This document shows, in pieces, positions 12,116-26,200 of a stretch of 64,000 nt of DNA. Numbering within the stretch: position 1 is the first letter of the stretch; each line of letters opens with the position of its first letter. The DNA comes from Angiostrongylus vasorum (Eukaryota > Nematoda > Chromadorea > Rhabditida > Metastrongylidae), in the NCBI GenBank assembly GCA_018806985.1, contig JADANN010000443.1, positions 3,346,667 to 3,410,666 on the forward strand. Reading direction: 5' to 3'. The notes below the pieces were generated by a model. That model was given only the letters and a program-made list of their open reading frames with translations. It had not been told where the DNA came from and searched no databases. The position numbers and the translations under genes are program-made.

Positions 12116-14898
12116 TAGAGGATGCGTAATTGTTCTGAACACGATGGTACTTCTGTCTCATTGTGCTAACTGAGTTGTGTTCAATTGTCGTCGCTGCTCA
12201 ATAGCTGTCCATTCATTTGCATCCCCATCCATAATCACTCCCAGTCCAACACCTCCCGCCCTCGCGTGCGCCATTGATGGCGAGATCCCTCCCAGTTCGC
12301 ACACGCATCCCGTCGTGCTTCCTTCTACAGTATTCCCACAAATTCTTTAGCTATAATACGGTATTACGTTAATATAAAATGATAATTATTGGTAATGCAA
12401 AGCCCTGAAAACTCCTGTATTTCGCAATCAGATTAGGAGGTAATGTTACGATACTTTTCAAGGTTGTTCACGTGGTTGCTGGTGGATGTCTGGGGTTCCC
12501 AAGTGTCCTCATCAATTCCCTGCTTATTTCGTTCGGTTCAGCGTAGACGACATTCTACGCGGTATGTCGATGACTGTGGGTGAGCATGCTGAAGGAACTA
12601 CCGAAAGTTGTGTTGCCAGATGTGAACTGGGTGAACAATTCAACTGGACTACAGAAACTCTTGCATGGTGCCTTCATAAGACTTCATAGTGGATATGAGT
12701 GGTGGAACACTGACCATTCAGTTTAAGTGCAGGAGAAAACTAAGAAGACCTAGGTAGATCTTAGCTTAATTTATTGCTGATAGCTTTCGCGCAGCCATCT
12801 CTTCTTCACAAATTTTTCGGAAAATCTTCGAAAAAAAATTGCTTTGTAACTCAATAATTCGGCTAAACTCACTGTATTTGGACGTCTTAGAGGTAGAGAA
12901 CCTTTCAAAGGTTTTTTCTTTATGAACTTTGCTTAATGCAGAGAATATCTGTGACGATGCAAAAACCGTAGAACGACGACTGAAGCACGTTGTGATCCCC
13001 TTGATTTACAAGGACCATATAGGGAAACGTCTTACTAAGAAGCAAAGTTTTGTGGAATATGATGGATCACTTAAAAGACAACATTATTAGAACTCATTTA
13101 CTGTCATCACAAACGTGAACATTTTCACCAGTCGTGGCAAGAACGCTACACCAGTGACGAATAGTGCCGTCGCATGTAGCTTCTTCTCGACGATTAGCGA
13201 GAATCTGAATGCCACAACAGAGCTAAGTGACCCATTTCCAGCCTCACAGCAACCACACCCACTCCTTGGAAAAGTTGTCCGTATTTGGACGACTCTCCCA
13301 GAATACGCATTCCCTCTGTTATTTCACAATTGAGGGAAACAGTTTTCTCCCCCAAAAATGCCAGCACACTGTCATCATTTCTTCTGCACAGACGGCCTCC
13401 GTAGTGCAAAAATCTAGTGGCCCGGCTCTTTAGAACCGTTGGATTCCTGAGAATAGAAGAATCGTCTGTAAAATTCATCCATTTTTTGAGTCAACTCATC
13501 ACAATCATCTGTCAGTTTTTCTTAACTCACTACCACTGCAGCTTCAGTCTGCTACTTTTCCTATTTTGTTTCCTCTATCCAGTCCTTCTAAGAACTATTT
13601 CACCATTCTATTCATCGAAACACTTCTCTTTTAAGGATCTGGTCGCACACAGTCTTTTTTCCATGTTATATGGAGTATAATACTTTCCCTTCGAAATTGT
13701 TTTGATCCTCTGCAATTATCAGTTACCTTTATCTTTTTCTATTACTTTGCCAGAATTACCAGTTAATCAGGTCAGAACGGGTCAGACCGATGCTTCAATG
13801 TGGTATCGAAGTTTCAGGAACAATCCATGCCTAATTAACTTCATCACACCTATGCGTAACTTAAAATAAATCAAATATGCAATAGGATTGTGTTCTGATA
13901 TTCTTTAACGAGCCTCAGGAATTATGTCCTTGCTATAATATTTACAAGCAAATGCATCTCAATATCTACAGCAGTTCTGAGTATTCGATAGAATCTACAA
14001 AATCGCTCTCTATCTCCTTCCAAGAATATTTCCGCCGGTCAACCACTCTTCGCTCTACGCCGATCTGCTCGCTCGGCAGCATTTCCGCGTCTTTGTTAGT
14101 GCTATTCATCGGAAAGCGCCGCCATCTTTGAAAGCCGAATAGTAACCAGTCGGACAGCCGCCCAGCTGATGAGTGACGTATCCACTTTGGAAATGTAGTT
14201 ATGCAACTGTCATACTTGTAGTAAAACATCATCATGAACCCTTAGAAAGTCATAGTGTCAGGCCTTTGGAACAGCAACAAGGAACCTGTAATGTGGATTA
14301 CGCCGTTGTTTTTATGGAACCAATCAACTTGGTTGGTCCATATTTATTTTGTATTTCTTTGACGAGGACAGTTGAAGAAGTTTCGAGCGCGGCCAAAAAC
14401 ATTCTGCCAAATATGTACCGTATACAAGTCTGCAATTTTTAATACCTGTAACGATAACGCAGCGTGCTGATGGTCTGCTCTGAACCACCCAGTACTTGGG
14501 TAGAAAACGATTGTTGAATAAATCATAGTACACGCCAGAGTTGTTGATTGGAAGTCTGGTATTTCTTTACAATGAACATTCACGTCTGTAACTTTAAAGC
14601 TGAAAGAAAACTTCACTACGGTTTTTTTCTACGCAACAACTCAAATAGTATGAAACCACATAGAGTTGAACAGAAGGAGGTCACAATCTTTTCATTGTAA
14701 TCCCTATGACAAACCTAAACCTGAAATGAGTATCTTCTCCTGGAAACATACGCGTAATAATTTTTAAAAAAACACATCCATTTACCATACATGTAGTTTA
14801 TTTTTGTTCTTAATGCATAGATTTGTACAACTATTTTCTACATGTGTACGAGAAGCTCAGAGAATGTAGTGAAGCCTGAGGAGGCACCACCTTTCCCA

Positions 14899-15035
<137 letters not shown>

Positions 15036-17248
15036 CGTCATTCGACGACGTCATGAATGTTCCTCATTTTTCAACCGTAACCCTTCGTCGTATCCCTAGA
15101 GCGATCGTCCGCCTCACGAATATGATTATGGTACGAAGGAAGTTCGGAGTGAGTTGCTACCGTCGTGCCGTCTGTCGGTCATCGGTCATCGGCCACGTCT
15201 AATCCTCACATGCGTCTCGTGAGGAGCGATGGCACAGCTGGGCGCTATTGGAACACCGAGGAGACCTTCCCTCGTATCAAACATTACTACTCAGGTGCTT
15301 CAACAACGACGGGGCTCTTTTGAATTTGTCGAAAAGTTTTTTTTCGCATAGTTTAGAAAAAGTCTTCAGCCTTCTTCAAAATAATGTATTTCATGTGGAT
15401 ATTCCTTAAATCCTTGGTTTCTTCAGTACTTTTCTTGCGGCTGATAGCGTAATTTGTCGTGTGCGTTCCAGCAACATTTAAGAGCCAGTCGCCAAAACTT
15501 TGCTGCATCAATGTTTCCTTGTTTTTCCTCGTAGACTGAAATTCCTGTTTTCCTAAATTATTCGAATTGTTAGCGCTGAGTAGACGTTTCCTTTCCATTT
15601 TTGTTGTTTAGTTCATAATGAATGGCGTAGCACACCAAGAACTCTTTTTGATTCAACATCCACTTGCCCTCTCATACCCCCAAAAGTCGTCGTTTTTTCT
15701 TCTTACTACCTTTTGTTTGTAGTCGTTTGAGCAATCGCTGCAATCTTTTATTTCCAGGAATCAGTAATTGCAACAAAGACCACTCATAACAATCGCTCTC
15801 GATGATACCCCGTCCTTAAATTCCAATTCTACCTGCTTTTGCTCTTTTTTTGGTCAATAGTACTTTATGCTCCTCACTCTTCTCCATCACGTAAATTCAT
15901 TCCGAGTCTATGTTCAGGCTTATTACTCGACTCATCCTCTCCTCTCACCTGTGCTGATTGTCGCCATCAATATTCATTCCCATCTAATGCGTCTCGGATT
16001 ACTCCACCGACCTGCAGCAGATCATCAATGAGCCTCGGCGAACCGCAGAGACTTGTAATAGAATTATTTCCTTTAAATCTCATTGTGAACTCACTGCTAG
16101 CTATCGACATACTCGACGATGCTTCACACAGGTGTGGATTCACGTTATCTCGACAGCTTAGCAAAATATGATCTTTTAATCAATTTAGACTTAATTTTAA
16201 TTCAGCATGTTTTCTTGTCAATGTTATATTATTTATTGTATAATACATACCTCATTGGTGATCACTTGGATCCTCAATATGGAAGCCTTTCGACGATCAG
16301 CATGCACCGAGCGATTATGTCTAAGTGTTCCTTCATTGCTATTTTCCCTTTTTTTTTCTCGTTCCCATTGCAGTGCATCCTCGAATCCTTACCTTCCATT
16401 CATAGCATTAGTTTGGCATCAACTATATTATAATGTGCTGTGTTAAATTCGATTTCTTTTGGAGGAAGTAATATGACTCAACCTGTCCGTTTATGTCGTT
16501 AATGTAGAGCCAGTTTTTGTTTAAGCTTGGTTTTTGATGGAATTGTAAGTTTTACGCAGTTTGAGAGAAGGTCAGTGTAGAAACATGAACATTGTGGTGT
16601 ATACGATGCCTATCGATCAAGCAGATTTCTCGCTATTGATCAGAATCCTCCGATGATGAACTTGAGCGATCTTTTGTGCTTACAGACTTCGATCAGTGTT
16701 AACGTGTAGCACACTGGAATGACATGAAACGATCCAAGCAGAAGTCGAGACGTCGACAGAATGGCGTCGGTGGGTTGATGAGTAACCAAGCGATGATTCT
16801 TGGGTTACTAAGTTCGCTATAACCATAAAATTTAATTGCTTCTATTGCAGTGGAGGTCATGTAGTGGATGAGAGTTCCATGATAGCCAATGCTGTTCGAA
16901 TTGAGGGTGGATGTAGGCTACTTAAATTAGTACTGAATACGTTCGACTTGTGTCATTTCTAACCTAGGCCAACCGCGTCATGCAGATCCCATAATTTATT
17001 CTCTTTTTATGTCTATCGAAAATTTGCTAAAATCGGATGCTAAGAAAACAAATGTACAATGCTTCTACAAAAGCATCTAGCAAATGACACCTCCTTCCCT
17101 AATTATTCCAGAGATTCCACTTCGTGTTGACAAAATGTAATCTCTACCGTGTTGTTTGCTTATTACTTACAAGGATGTGACTTCTCTTCACTGAATGACA
17201 TGGATTTGCTTAGTTGAGCCGACTGTTTTCTTAAAGACAAATTTCCAG

Positions 17249-20200
17249 CATCTTCCGTCAAGAGTGGCTGTCCATGTTGGAATTCCACAATTCTACAATT
17301 GCTGATCATCGTGTTGATGGCCACCATCCCTTATTTTCCTTCTATCGATGGTGATTTCGTATTTGATGACTCAGCAACCATTGTCAACAATCCTGTGGTG
17401 AATGGAAAAGCCAGTATAGAACAGGTCTGACGAGGAATTATTGCCACTTTATATTATTGAGTTCATAGTAACGTTCCATTTATGCGTATGGGCAGATATA
17501 ATCATTGGAATCCATAGCTTTCTATTTATATTAGGTACATCAGAACTACCGGAACTATTGGGGGCGGATAGCACATTGCTGGTGACGTCGGGTATCACGA
17601 ACATGATGCTTGTAGTTTGATTCCGCTCCGGCCCAACAAAGACTCTCATCACTCCGGAGTCGGTAAATTGGTACGTGACTTGTCCGGGAAAAAAACATTC
17701 ACTGCAATCCAAGTGGGAACGCTCCAGCCTGGCTATCTCAGTACTCCAAGGGCAATTGCTCGACCAACATTCTACGACATTCGAGTTGAAATGGAAATCC
17801 CCAAACAGCAACCAAACCACACGTAAAAACTTGGAAGACCTTCGTGGATGATGGATGCGAGGGAACGAATCGAATGTGAGAAGTGCTGGGATCCGCAAAG
17901 TAAACGTGAAGACGGGTCATATGAAATGAAATAATATTTAAAAAAGAACACCAGAACTAGAAATTATTGCAGTCATAATCGCTTGTATACTTAGATGATC
18001 CATCTTTCAAATTGCTGGCCGGGTAAGATTTCTTTCTGGGGGACTCGCAGTGGCCGTGATCAGAATTCATCAGAGTTTTGTCACGAAAATTTGCCCTGCA
18101 GTTTTGAAATAGAGGAAGACTTGCCACCACCCAACTAGTTGAGGACAGGACAGCGGTGATTCTGGGCATAGATTTACGCAAAGCTGTAATTCCGCGTCCC
18201 TCTGGGCATGAGCGAACTTATGGAGATGGAGATTCTGTTGTGCATCCCAGTTCTAAAGTCAGGAACGATCATCAGTTTATAATTGCAATAACGAGGTAAG
18301 CCATCAATGGAAGTATTATAATCAACAATCGAATATTTGCTCTCCATGATTAGTACTGTCTTTCAAAACCTCCAATCAACAAAAAGACAGAGGGAATTGG
18401 CAAAAATGCAACATATTGATGTGCGACCGGCACGTAGAAACCACTATTTTTTTAAAAAATAGCTCGAGAAGATAGAAATGTTTTTGAAACAATGAGTAGC
18501 ATCTTCTATGCGTTACAGGTATTGTACACCGATTACTGGGGTCAACCGATTCGCTCACCGCAAAGTCATAAAAGCTACCGACCACTGACAACGCTGACAT
18601 TCTGGTGAGTGCTTAGAAAGAAGACTTTCTGCTTTCAAGTTCATTCATGCCTATTTTCATTTATTCTTATCAGGAAGATTTTCAATTATTTCTTGTATTT
18701 GCAACTTTTGCCTAATTCTTAGTGATGTGGACCACTTACATAGCATACACGAACCAACAGTCCTCGGATCCTAAATTTGGCTGAATTAAGTGTGAAGTGT
18801 GAACAGAATGAGGTGACGCGAAAGCTTTTTTTCTGGATTTTGTACAGTCGATAGTAATTTTCATGTCTGCTTGAGGAAAACCCGGTCAGAACAAAACTTT
18901 TGACGAATTTCAAGAGCCTGCATCTACCAAATTCCTGGTTTTATGGACTATTTGAGCAGATCAGTTTTCTATCGAAAGGAATGAATGATGGATGGACCCA
19001 TTTGCAGTGTTTCATCATCTACGTCTTAAGATAATCGCCGGATCTAAGATAGTATGCGAAAAAATCCAGGAGCGTCATTTCCGCGGAAAACTGTTTCCGT
19101 GTCTTCTCTACACTATAGGGCTTGAACTAGTAGTATGAATGAGATAAGATATAGTTTGATCTGTCTTATTTGAGGAAGGTTGCTATGATGTGACGTGGTT
19201 AAAGTACCACACCGTAGCATGTATAACCACAACGAAGGCGATACATGAGCAAAACTGCGAAAACCTTGTGGATTTTGAACCCGCAATTACCTCTTGACAT
19301 TTTTGGAAAACTCCGGCAGCTCTTGTCATGGCTTCCGATCAACAAGACACCAAAAGTTTTTCCGCAGTCAGACAGAAGGTCATTCTTTCCTTGCCATCCG
19401 GAAGGCAATCGTTTTCCGGTCAACTTTTTCCTTCCACTCGGCCTTCATTACGTCGACTGCTTAATTCATGGTGTCTACTACCACCACTCATCATTGATCA
19501 AAGTTCACGCCATGGAGGACCTGAGTTTGAAACGAGAAACAACATTATGTCCTTATGGACTTCATAGAATGAAAGCGTCTCACTGAAGGATGCAGGGACA
19601 GGCGATGATTTGATTCGTATCCTTTTCTTGGAGCAAAACACAACTTCTGGGATAGGAAGATATACACTGCTACATGATATGGATGAAAATAGGAAGTTGT
19701 TCAAAATTCTGCGAGAAAGTGAGAACAGTGTGAAAATAGTGGAAAATTAGAGCGCCTATTCGCCAACCTTCCATTGATGGTGTCAATTCTTAACATCTTT
19801 AAAGTCCCATAATCATTTATCTATCGGCTATATGTAGCTGAAATACAAATCCACATCTTGTTGTTTACATTGCAATGGTCTTCGATGCTCCAATTTTCTT
19901 TGGTCATTCATTCCTTTACAATTGACGACAACATCTGGAAAATATTCCTCAGTGCGAAACCTCGGCTAGCGATGTGAGATCTCATCAGTCACAGCCTTGA
20001 CTTTTTTCTGTGCCATTCACAGCACTCGCACTCTTCAGAGAGACGGCTGTGGTTTCTACTGGGTGAGCGATGAGTTCAATTTAGGCGAAATCGGCTTCCT
20101 ATTTTGCCTTCCCGTCTTATGGTCTCAAGGAAGGCCTCACTTTATGAACCACGCACATCGAGATTTCTACACAGCATTGTTTTTTACTGAAGTGCGTCTC

Positions 20201-23200
20201 TTACGTGAATCCGACGTTTGAATGACGCTGAAGACTGGAGTTTGCATAAATGTGAAACTCTATCACGCAGAAACTTGTCCGTACTCTATGGTTGATTTGC
20301 TGATTACATCTAGGGCATCTCTAATTTTCTACTTATAGATGCGAATATAAGTGAGCGTGAATAATTGACTCTATAGTGCAACAACTGTTAGATTCACTCA
20401 TATATAACAATGCATTGTGTCAAATGGTGTGCCGTAGCACATATTATCCAGCGACTACTCCTTAGTCGCTCTGTTACAACCTGAGTCGGGACCTTTTGCA
20501 GCACAACATCCTGCATACTGCTAAGTAGAAACGGAAAGATTTCACTGAAGAGTCAGTATTTCTGGAAAAGTATAAGTAATAGGTGCTCCGTTTCCTTTTC
20601 TCATCGTCTTCGAGCAAAACTTTTGCAAATGGGATGAGGGGTAGAGCCAATAATGCTGGCAATTATCAGTCATCTCATCGGTCATTTGTCATTCATAACG
20701 TGCGATGTGCGTTCATTCGCCAAATCCCATAAATGATACCAAATCACGTGGCATAAAGTAAAGACTGAATCGAGAGCACATCGACGGCTGTTCGCTACTG
20801 GTTCGGATCTGCGTTACGGTCGCCGCTGGCCTCATCGATGCATTGGGTTCATTTCCATTCAATTAGACGACAACCTTCAACTAATGACGATCACACGGAT
20901 TACGATGCCAATTACATATATTGCATTCCTAGCGTCCATCCAATAACGTCGCTGTAGTCGCCTCGGTAGCCAATAACAAACACTCGGAAAGTAAGCAGTG
21001 ATGACTCCACTAAGCGCCCCCTTCGGATGTAAGCATTCAGATTTGATCTCATCTTTTTTCCCTTGTAGTTGAAAGAAGATCGTAGAGAATGACAAGAGTG
21101 GCTGCAAATGACTGCAGACAGTTAGTGTTCAGCAAGTAAATCATATGACGGCTCGATTAATACAAATCTCGACTCGCACAACTAAAAAATAATGCAGTTA
21201 GGTCGGCTCACAAGAAATATTCCGTTCTTCTGAAGTGGTGCACTTAACCAAAGGTCTCTTCCTCCGAGATGAAAACCACTACAGTACTACAACTCCCACA
21301 GAACTGTAAGGAAACGCCCGTTGATCTACGCCAATCCCATGTCAGTTCTGTATCACGAGATCACCTTCCTATTATAATTTCCCTTTATTCCGTTTTTGTT
21401 CATTTCACCAGAAAAAATACCAAATTTATTAGCCTTCTACATCAACATATTTTCAATATTTAAAGGATAAATTAAGCAATTTTTTTCGTCACGCTACTAC
21501 CGTGCATCACTTGCAATATCGATCGACGACAATCAGTGCGTGGATTCGAATTTCGTGCTACTGCTGACGTGCTTAATGGGCATTTAGCGCCCTTTGAGCA
21601 CTATTTGCACAGATGATGAATGATCCATCTCGTCTCTGGGAGAACGTCATCGTAGCAAAAGCATATGGAAATGAGACCGTCACTTAGTAGGCCGGCTGTA
21701 ACCTATCATGCTCCCATGCTGCACTGAGGATCGACGAGTAGCCCACATCTAGCCATGGAAGATTGCATAGCATTGTGCCGAAAAAAAGAAGTGAATAAAG
21801 TCACATCGGCCAATCTGACAAATACTTCCTACGTGAAGAATTGCCTTACTATAGGAAGAGTTATTTGAAATAAAACGAAAAACAACACATTGTAGGAGGA
21901 GTGAATTCAAGTTCTCCTAAAAGAGAGGTTCAGTGGTACCTGAACTGACTTGCAGGCGTTTTTTTGTCTGAAAATGAAAACAGTATAGCAGGCACGTTCC
22001 ATCTGTCGTAAGTCTATTTTTGTTGCGGAAATTCCTTTCGGGAATAGCAGCATGATGTGTTCGTCACGTAGGTAGTGGAGAGACAATGCCGTTTTCAAAC
22101 TTTACGCGCTTCTCTTACCGAGATATCCATTGCGTTCTTTTCTAGCAAAGCCGATTTTCGTTCAACTTATCCAACAAAGATGTTCGGTCCACAATTTTCG
22201 ATTGCTCTGCTAACGAAGAGCTATGTGCCCGGTCATTGCAGGAGTGACAAATGGCTATTGGGATAGCCTTGGCGCTGGCGCCGACGCCGTATGTGGTGCC
22301 GATTGCGCGCAGATGTCATTTGCATCATAAATCATCCTTGTTTTTCTGATCGACTCCATAAATATTCATGTTTATTGCGTTCTGTGCACACTTGGATGGT
22401 GTTCGTCAACAAAATTGCTTCCAATTTCGTTCCATCATTACACTCATTTAAGGGTAAAACCTTTACATACATTATGGAGAAGCTTCTCTTCTGAAGCAAC
22501 CCTTATTATGTAAGGAACTAAGTAGTCGTGGTAAATCGAAACACCGCGTTCTTTACTGACCAAGCATACGCGGAGAATTTAAACGCTAAAGAACCGAGAG
22601 GAAGAATAATCAAGCGTAATCGCTCCAGGTATTTTTGCTGCCGTGGTTAGCTTTCTATGATTACTTTCACAAGAAGAAACTCTACCAACCTCAAATCTTC
22701 TCAAACCTACTTCCTCTCTGTTTTGCCCTGGTTTCCTTCAAGGAAATCGCTTGGATTCAAGACTGAAAATGCCTTCCGTTTGTGTTCTTTCCGGTTATTC
22801 CTAAATGTGAACGATTTCATTCTCAGAGGTCATCCCAGTCCTAGTAGTTTCCTTGAAACCTCCATGAGATGGAGACGTAAGGATGTGTTTCCTAGAAATT
22901 GATGAGACCATACTAATTGCTTCGGGCGTAATTCGATTCGCACATATGTACACTCGAAAGGAACCGCTCCCTAAGGGAAATTGCCTAATAGACTGTGTGA
23001 GCACCCCAGGCCAAAATGAGATCAGCGCCAGTTGTCTCGGACCATCGATGCGGGAGCGTGGTCTGTATGATCATTTCAGGACCCCAGGAAACGAAAATCT
23101 TGTGGAACCAAAAAAATCACTAGTTAAATGAAGATTTTTATGCTATTCGCCTGATTCCTCATGAAGATTGCTCATTCTACTGTTGAAGAATAGCAATTAG

Positions 23201-26200
23201 ACGGATCTTTAGAAGTTCTTGTCAAATGTCATTTTGAAACTTTTCTGTAATCAACCACAAGAAAGATGAAGTAAAACAGCTGACAGCAGGAAATGGTAAA
23301 GAAATTTAGAAGCACCAGCTATACAAGCGATTATTTGCAACATAAGACCTATTAGGGAACGTTCTTATTAAAGTGAAGAATGTGTAGCGCAGTGGTTAGA
23401 GGCGCCCCCTAAAATAACATGTGTTTTCGGTCGCGCACCCTAGACTCACCAAGCCTTCCATCCCTGTATTATCGACAAATTGGTACCAGACCTGTCTGGG
23501 AGGATAGGAGCACTGACTCGATACATCCGTAGGCCAGCGCGAGTCATTGCATGAGCCATATATGCATTCAGTCACCTCAAGCGATTCCTAATGAAGTCGA
23601 ATGCATGACACATCCCTCAGGGATTTATCAAGGCCGAGAGCTTTGTCTTTTCTTTATCCTTATTAAGATCACAACTTTTTTCTACAATTTTTTAAGTCGC
23701 TCATTTCATAAAATACCAACCACACACTTTGTTTTAAGCCTCTTCAATTTATATTTTCACTGCTTTTGACTAATTTACAATCCGTATTGCGATTTGTTGG
23801 CAATTGGCTCGACATTTTAACCATAATTTTTTCATGCTAATTTAAAAAGAACACTTCTTCACAGCTAACCTTTGAATATTGCCCATGTCAGATCTCACTC
23901 TCGTTGGTTGGTTATGTCTGGACTGCATTCCTTCTACTGTGAAGTCCCATGAAATTGGATACGGAACGCGCAATGCGGCGCACATTCTGTGTGGAAAGCG
24001 TTGAGCAATTAGGGCTTACCACTTCTTCACTCGATTCGCTTTAATAAGACATATTGCTTACCGTTACGTAACCCTACCCCAGTGAGACTCGTTTCGCACT
24101 CGAGACGTAGCGAAGCGACTGGCGGAGGTCTGTTGAGTGCAGCTGCTGAGGTCACCACCAAGCTGAGCATCCCCGTCTAAAGACAGTCGAACCTTGCAAT
24201 TAGCACCTCGGTCATTAATTGACCATCTCCTAATCCAATGTAATCCGCTGGCGGAGCTACCGACCCCGTTAGCTTCGGCCTCAACGATCACTTTGGGGGA
24301 AATATTTGCAGAAGAAACCAGTAAATGTTTTCTAAATTCGCACGTAATACAAAAAACCCACTATCTGGTGAAGATTTAATATAAAATGAAGAGTAAAGCA
24401 CCATGCATCCAACTGAATTCGTAGCATCGTAGAGGTGACTGAATGCATATTTAGCCTCTGCAATGCAATATGGGAGAGCACAGTGGTGTGCCAAGCTGCA
24501 GTCCTCCCAGAGAAATCTGCTACCAATTTTTTCGTCACTAAAGGGATGGAGAGCATTTTTCTTTTCACGCATGAGATAGAACTAATAAAGCTATACATAT
24601 TTCTGTGCAGTTCTAACCGGTTTGCTCATACACGCTCATAATTTAAAACAAGACACAAAAAAATTCAGTGTAAAGGTAGTTACAGGATTGAGCGGAAGCA
24701 ATAGAAAATTAAGAAGAATGAAGAGACTTTAATTTACAGGGCAATGTGTGAAAACACTTTTAAAAGTTAACAGTTTGTTTATCCACGTCCTACTAGTTCC
24801 TTAAAGATTTCTTCCATTACAGGCTCCACTACCGGTTTCACGACATCTGGACTCCACCGTTTCACCTGGTTAACATCATTTTGCACGTTCTGTCGTCAGT
24901 TATGTTATTTTTCCTTGTGAAAAAGCATACGAGGCTTGTCATGTGAGCATTCGATCTCTCAATTCGCCTGGGATGAAGCTTCAGTGGCAGCTGTGGCGTT
25001 CGCTGTTCATCCAGTGCATACGGAAGCGGTGAGCTTCGTAAATCTCGATTGTAAATCGAATATTGAACATTCAATAGTCGATCGGTTAAAATAAACTTAT
25101 GTAATCACTTTACGTGACTTATCGGGCAATTGGATTAGACACCCAGCGGTTTGAGCAGGTAGGGCTAAATTCTCCGTTCGTCGCTGTCGTGCTTCAAAAA
25201 AGGCCCAATGGTTTGACCGAGCATCCATCCTTTGGTGGAAGTGTGAATTATTCGGTTGAGCGACATCGACTCACTTTTCATGTAAACGTTTGCACGTTAA
25301 CAATTTTAAAAATTACAAAGTGCACTTAGGAAAAAGACTCTACTGCTTCCGCTTCCACTTGATGACTGATGAAATTGCGAGTGGCGCAAGTGATGGAGTA
25401 CAAATCTTCTGTTGAAAGGGATCTTTTATTGTATCACCCAAAGAAAATATCGGCTTTATTTAAAGTTTCCCTCTTAATCCTAGCCATAGCTTTCCAGCTC
25501 TACACGTTACAATCCTCACTAGATCAGACTATGAATTAAATCAATTATCAACGGTAAAAACGATCTAAGCGAATTGTTTTATGTGGCGAATATCTCCGGT
25601 CGAGCTGAGCTATTGATGAGCGTCTTTGCACTCTCATCTCTTCTCTACTACAACCACTGCCTGCGAAATCGTGTATTCAACTTCGTCAACATGACGGTCA
25701 TTTTTTTACTGGTGCTAGCGTCGGTGACCAGTAAGGAACAGGGTGTTACCGTACTGGTAAGTTATTCCAAATAACCGTCCTGAATTACTGTCACAGGAAA
25801 ACTAATCCAAAAGGGCTAATGAAACGAAAAAATATAAGAGGCTCCTCCCCTGGCTCCTTTTGCTTTAACCGTACTATTTCCGGCAATTTTAAAGTTCACA
25901 GGCATTTCTTAACTTTCTATACCATATTTCTATTTCAAAGACCTACACGACGTTAACACTGCGAAGAGTGGTTCGAAAACCGACTTTCCTTTAACCCTGC
26001 ATGACTAATCAAAATGAACTTTTTCGTTGATAAGCTGGCCGGAGGTTGATAAAAAAAACTTTGTTCGGCTAACGTTTTGGCGCCTTCGCTTTATTCATAA
26101 CAGGATTGACCCGTGTCGATTGTCCACAGCATTTTCTCCCTTCAACCTGGGCATTCATGATCGCATCGAGTCACCAGGAAGTTATTACAAGCCTCGTTTT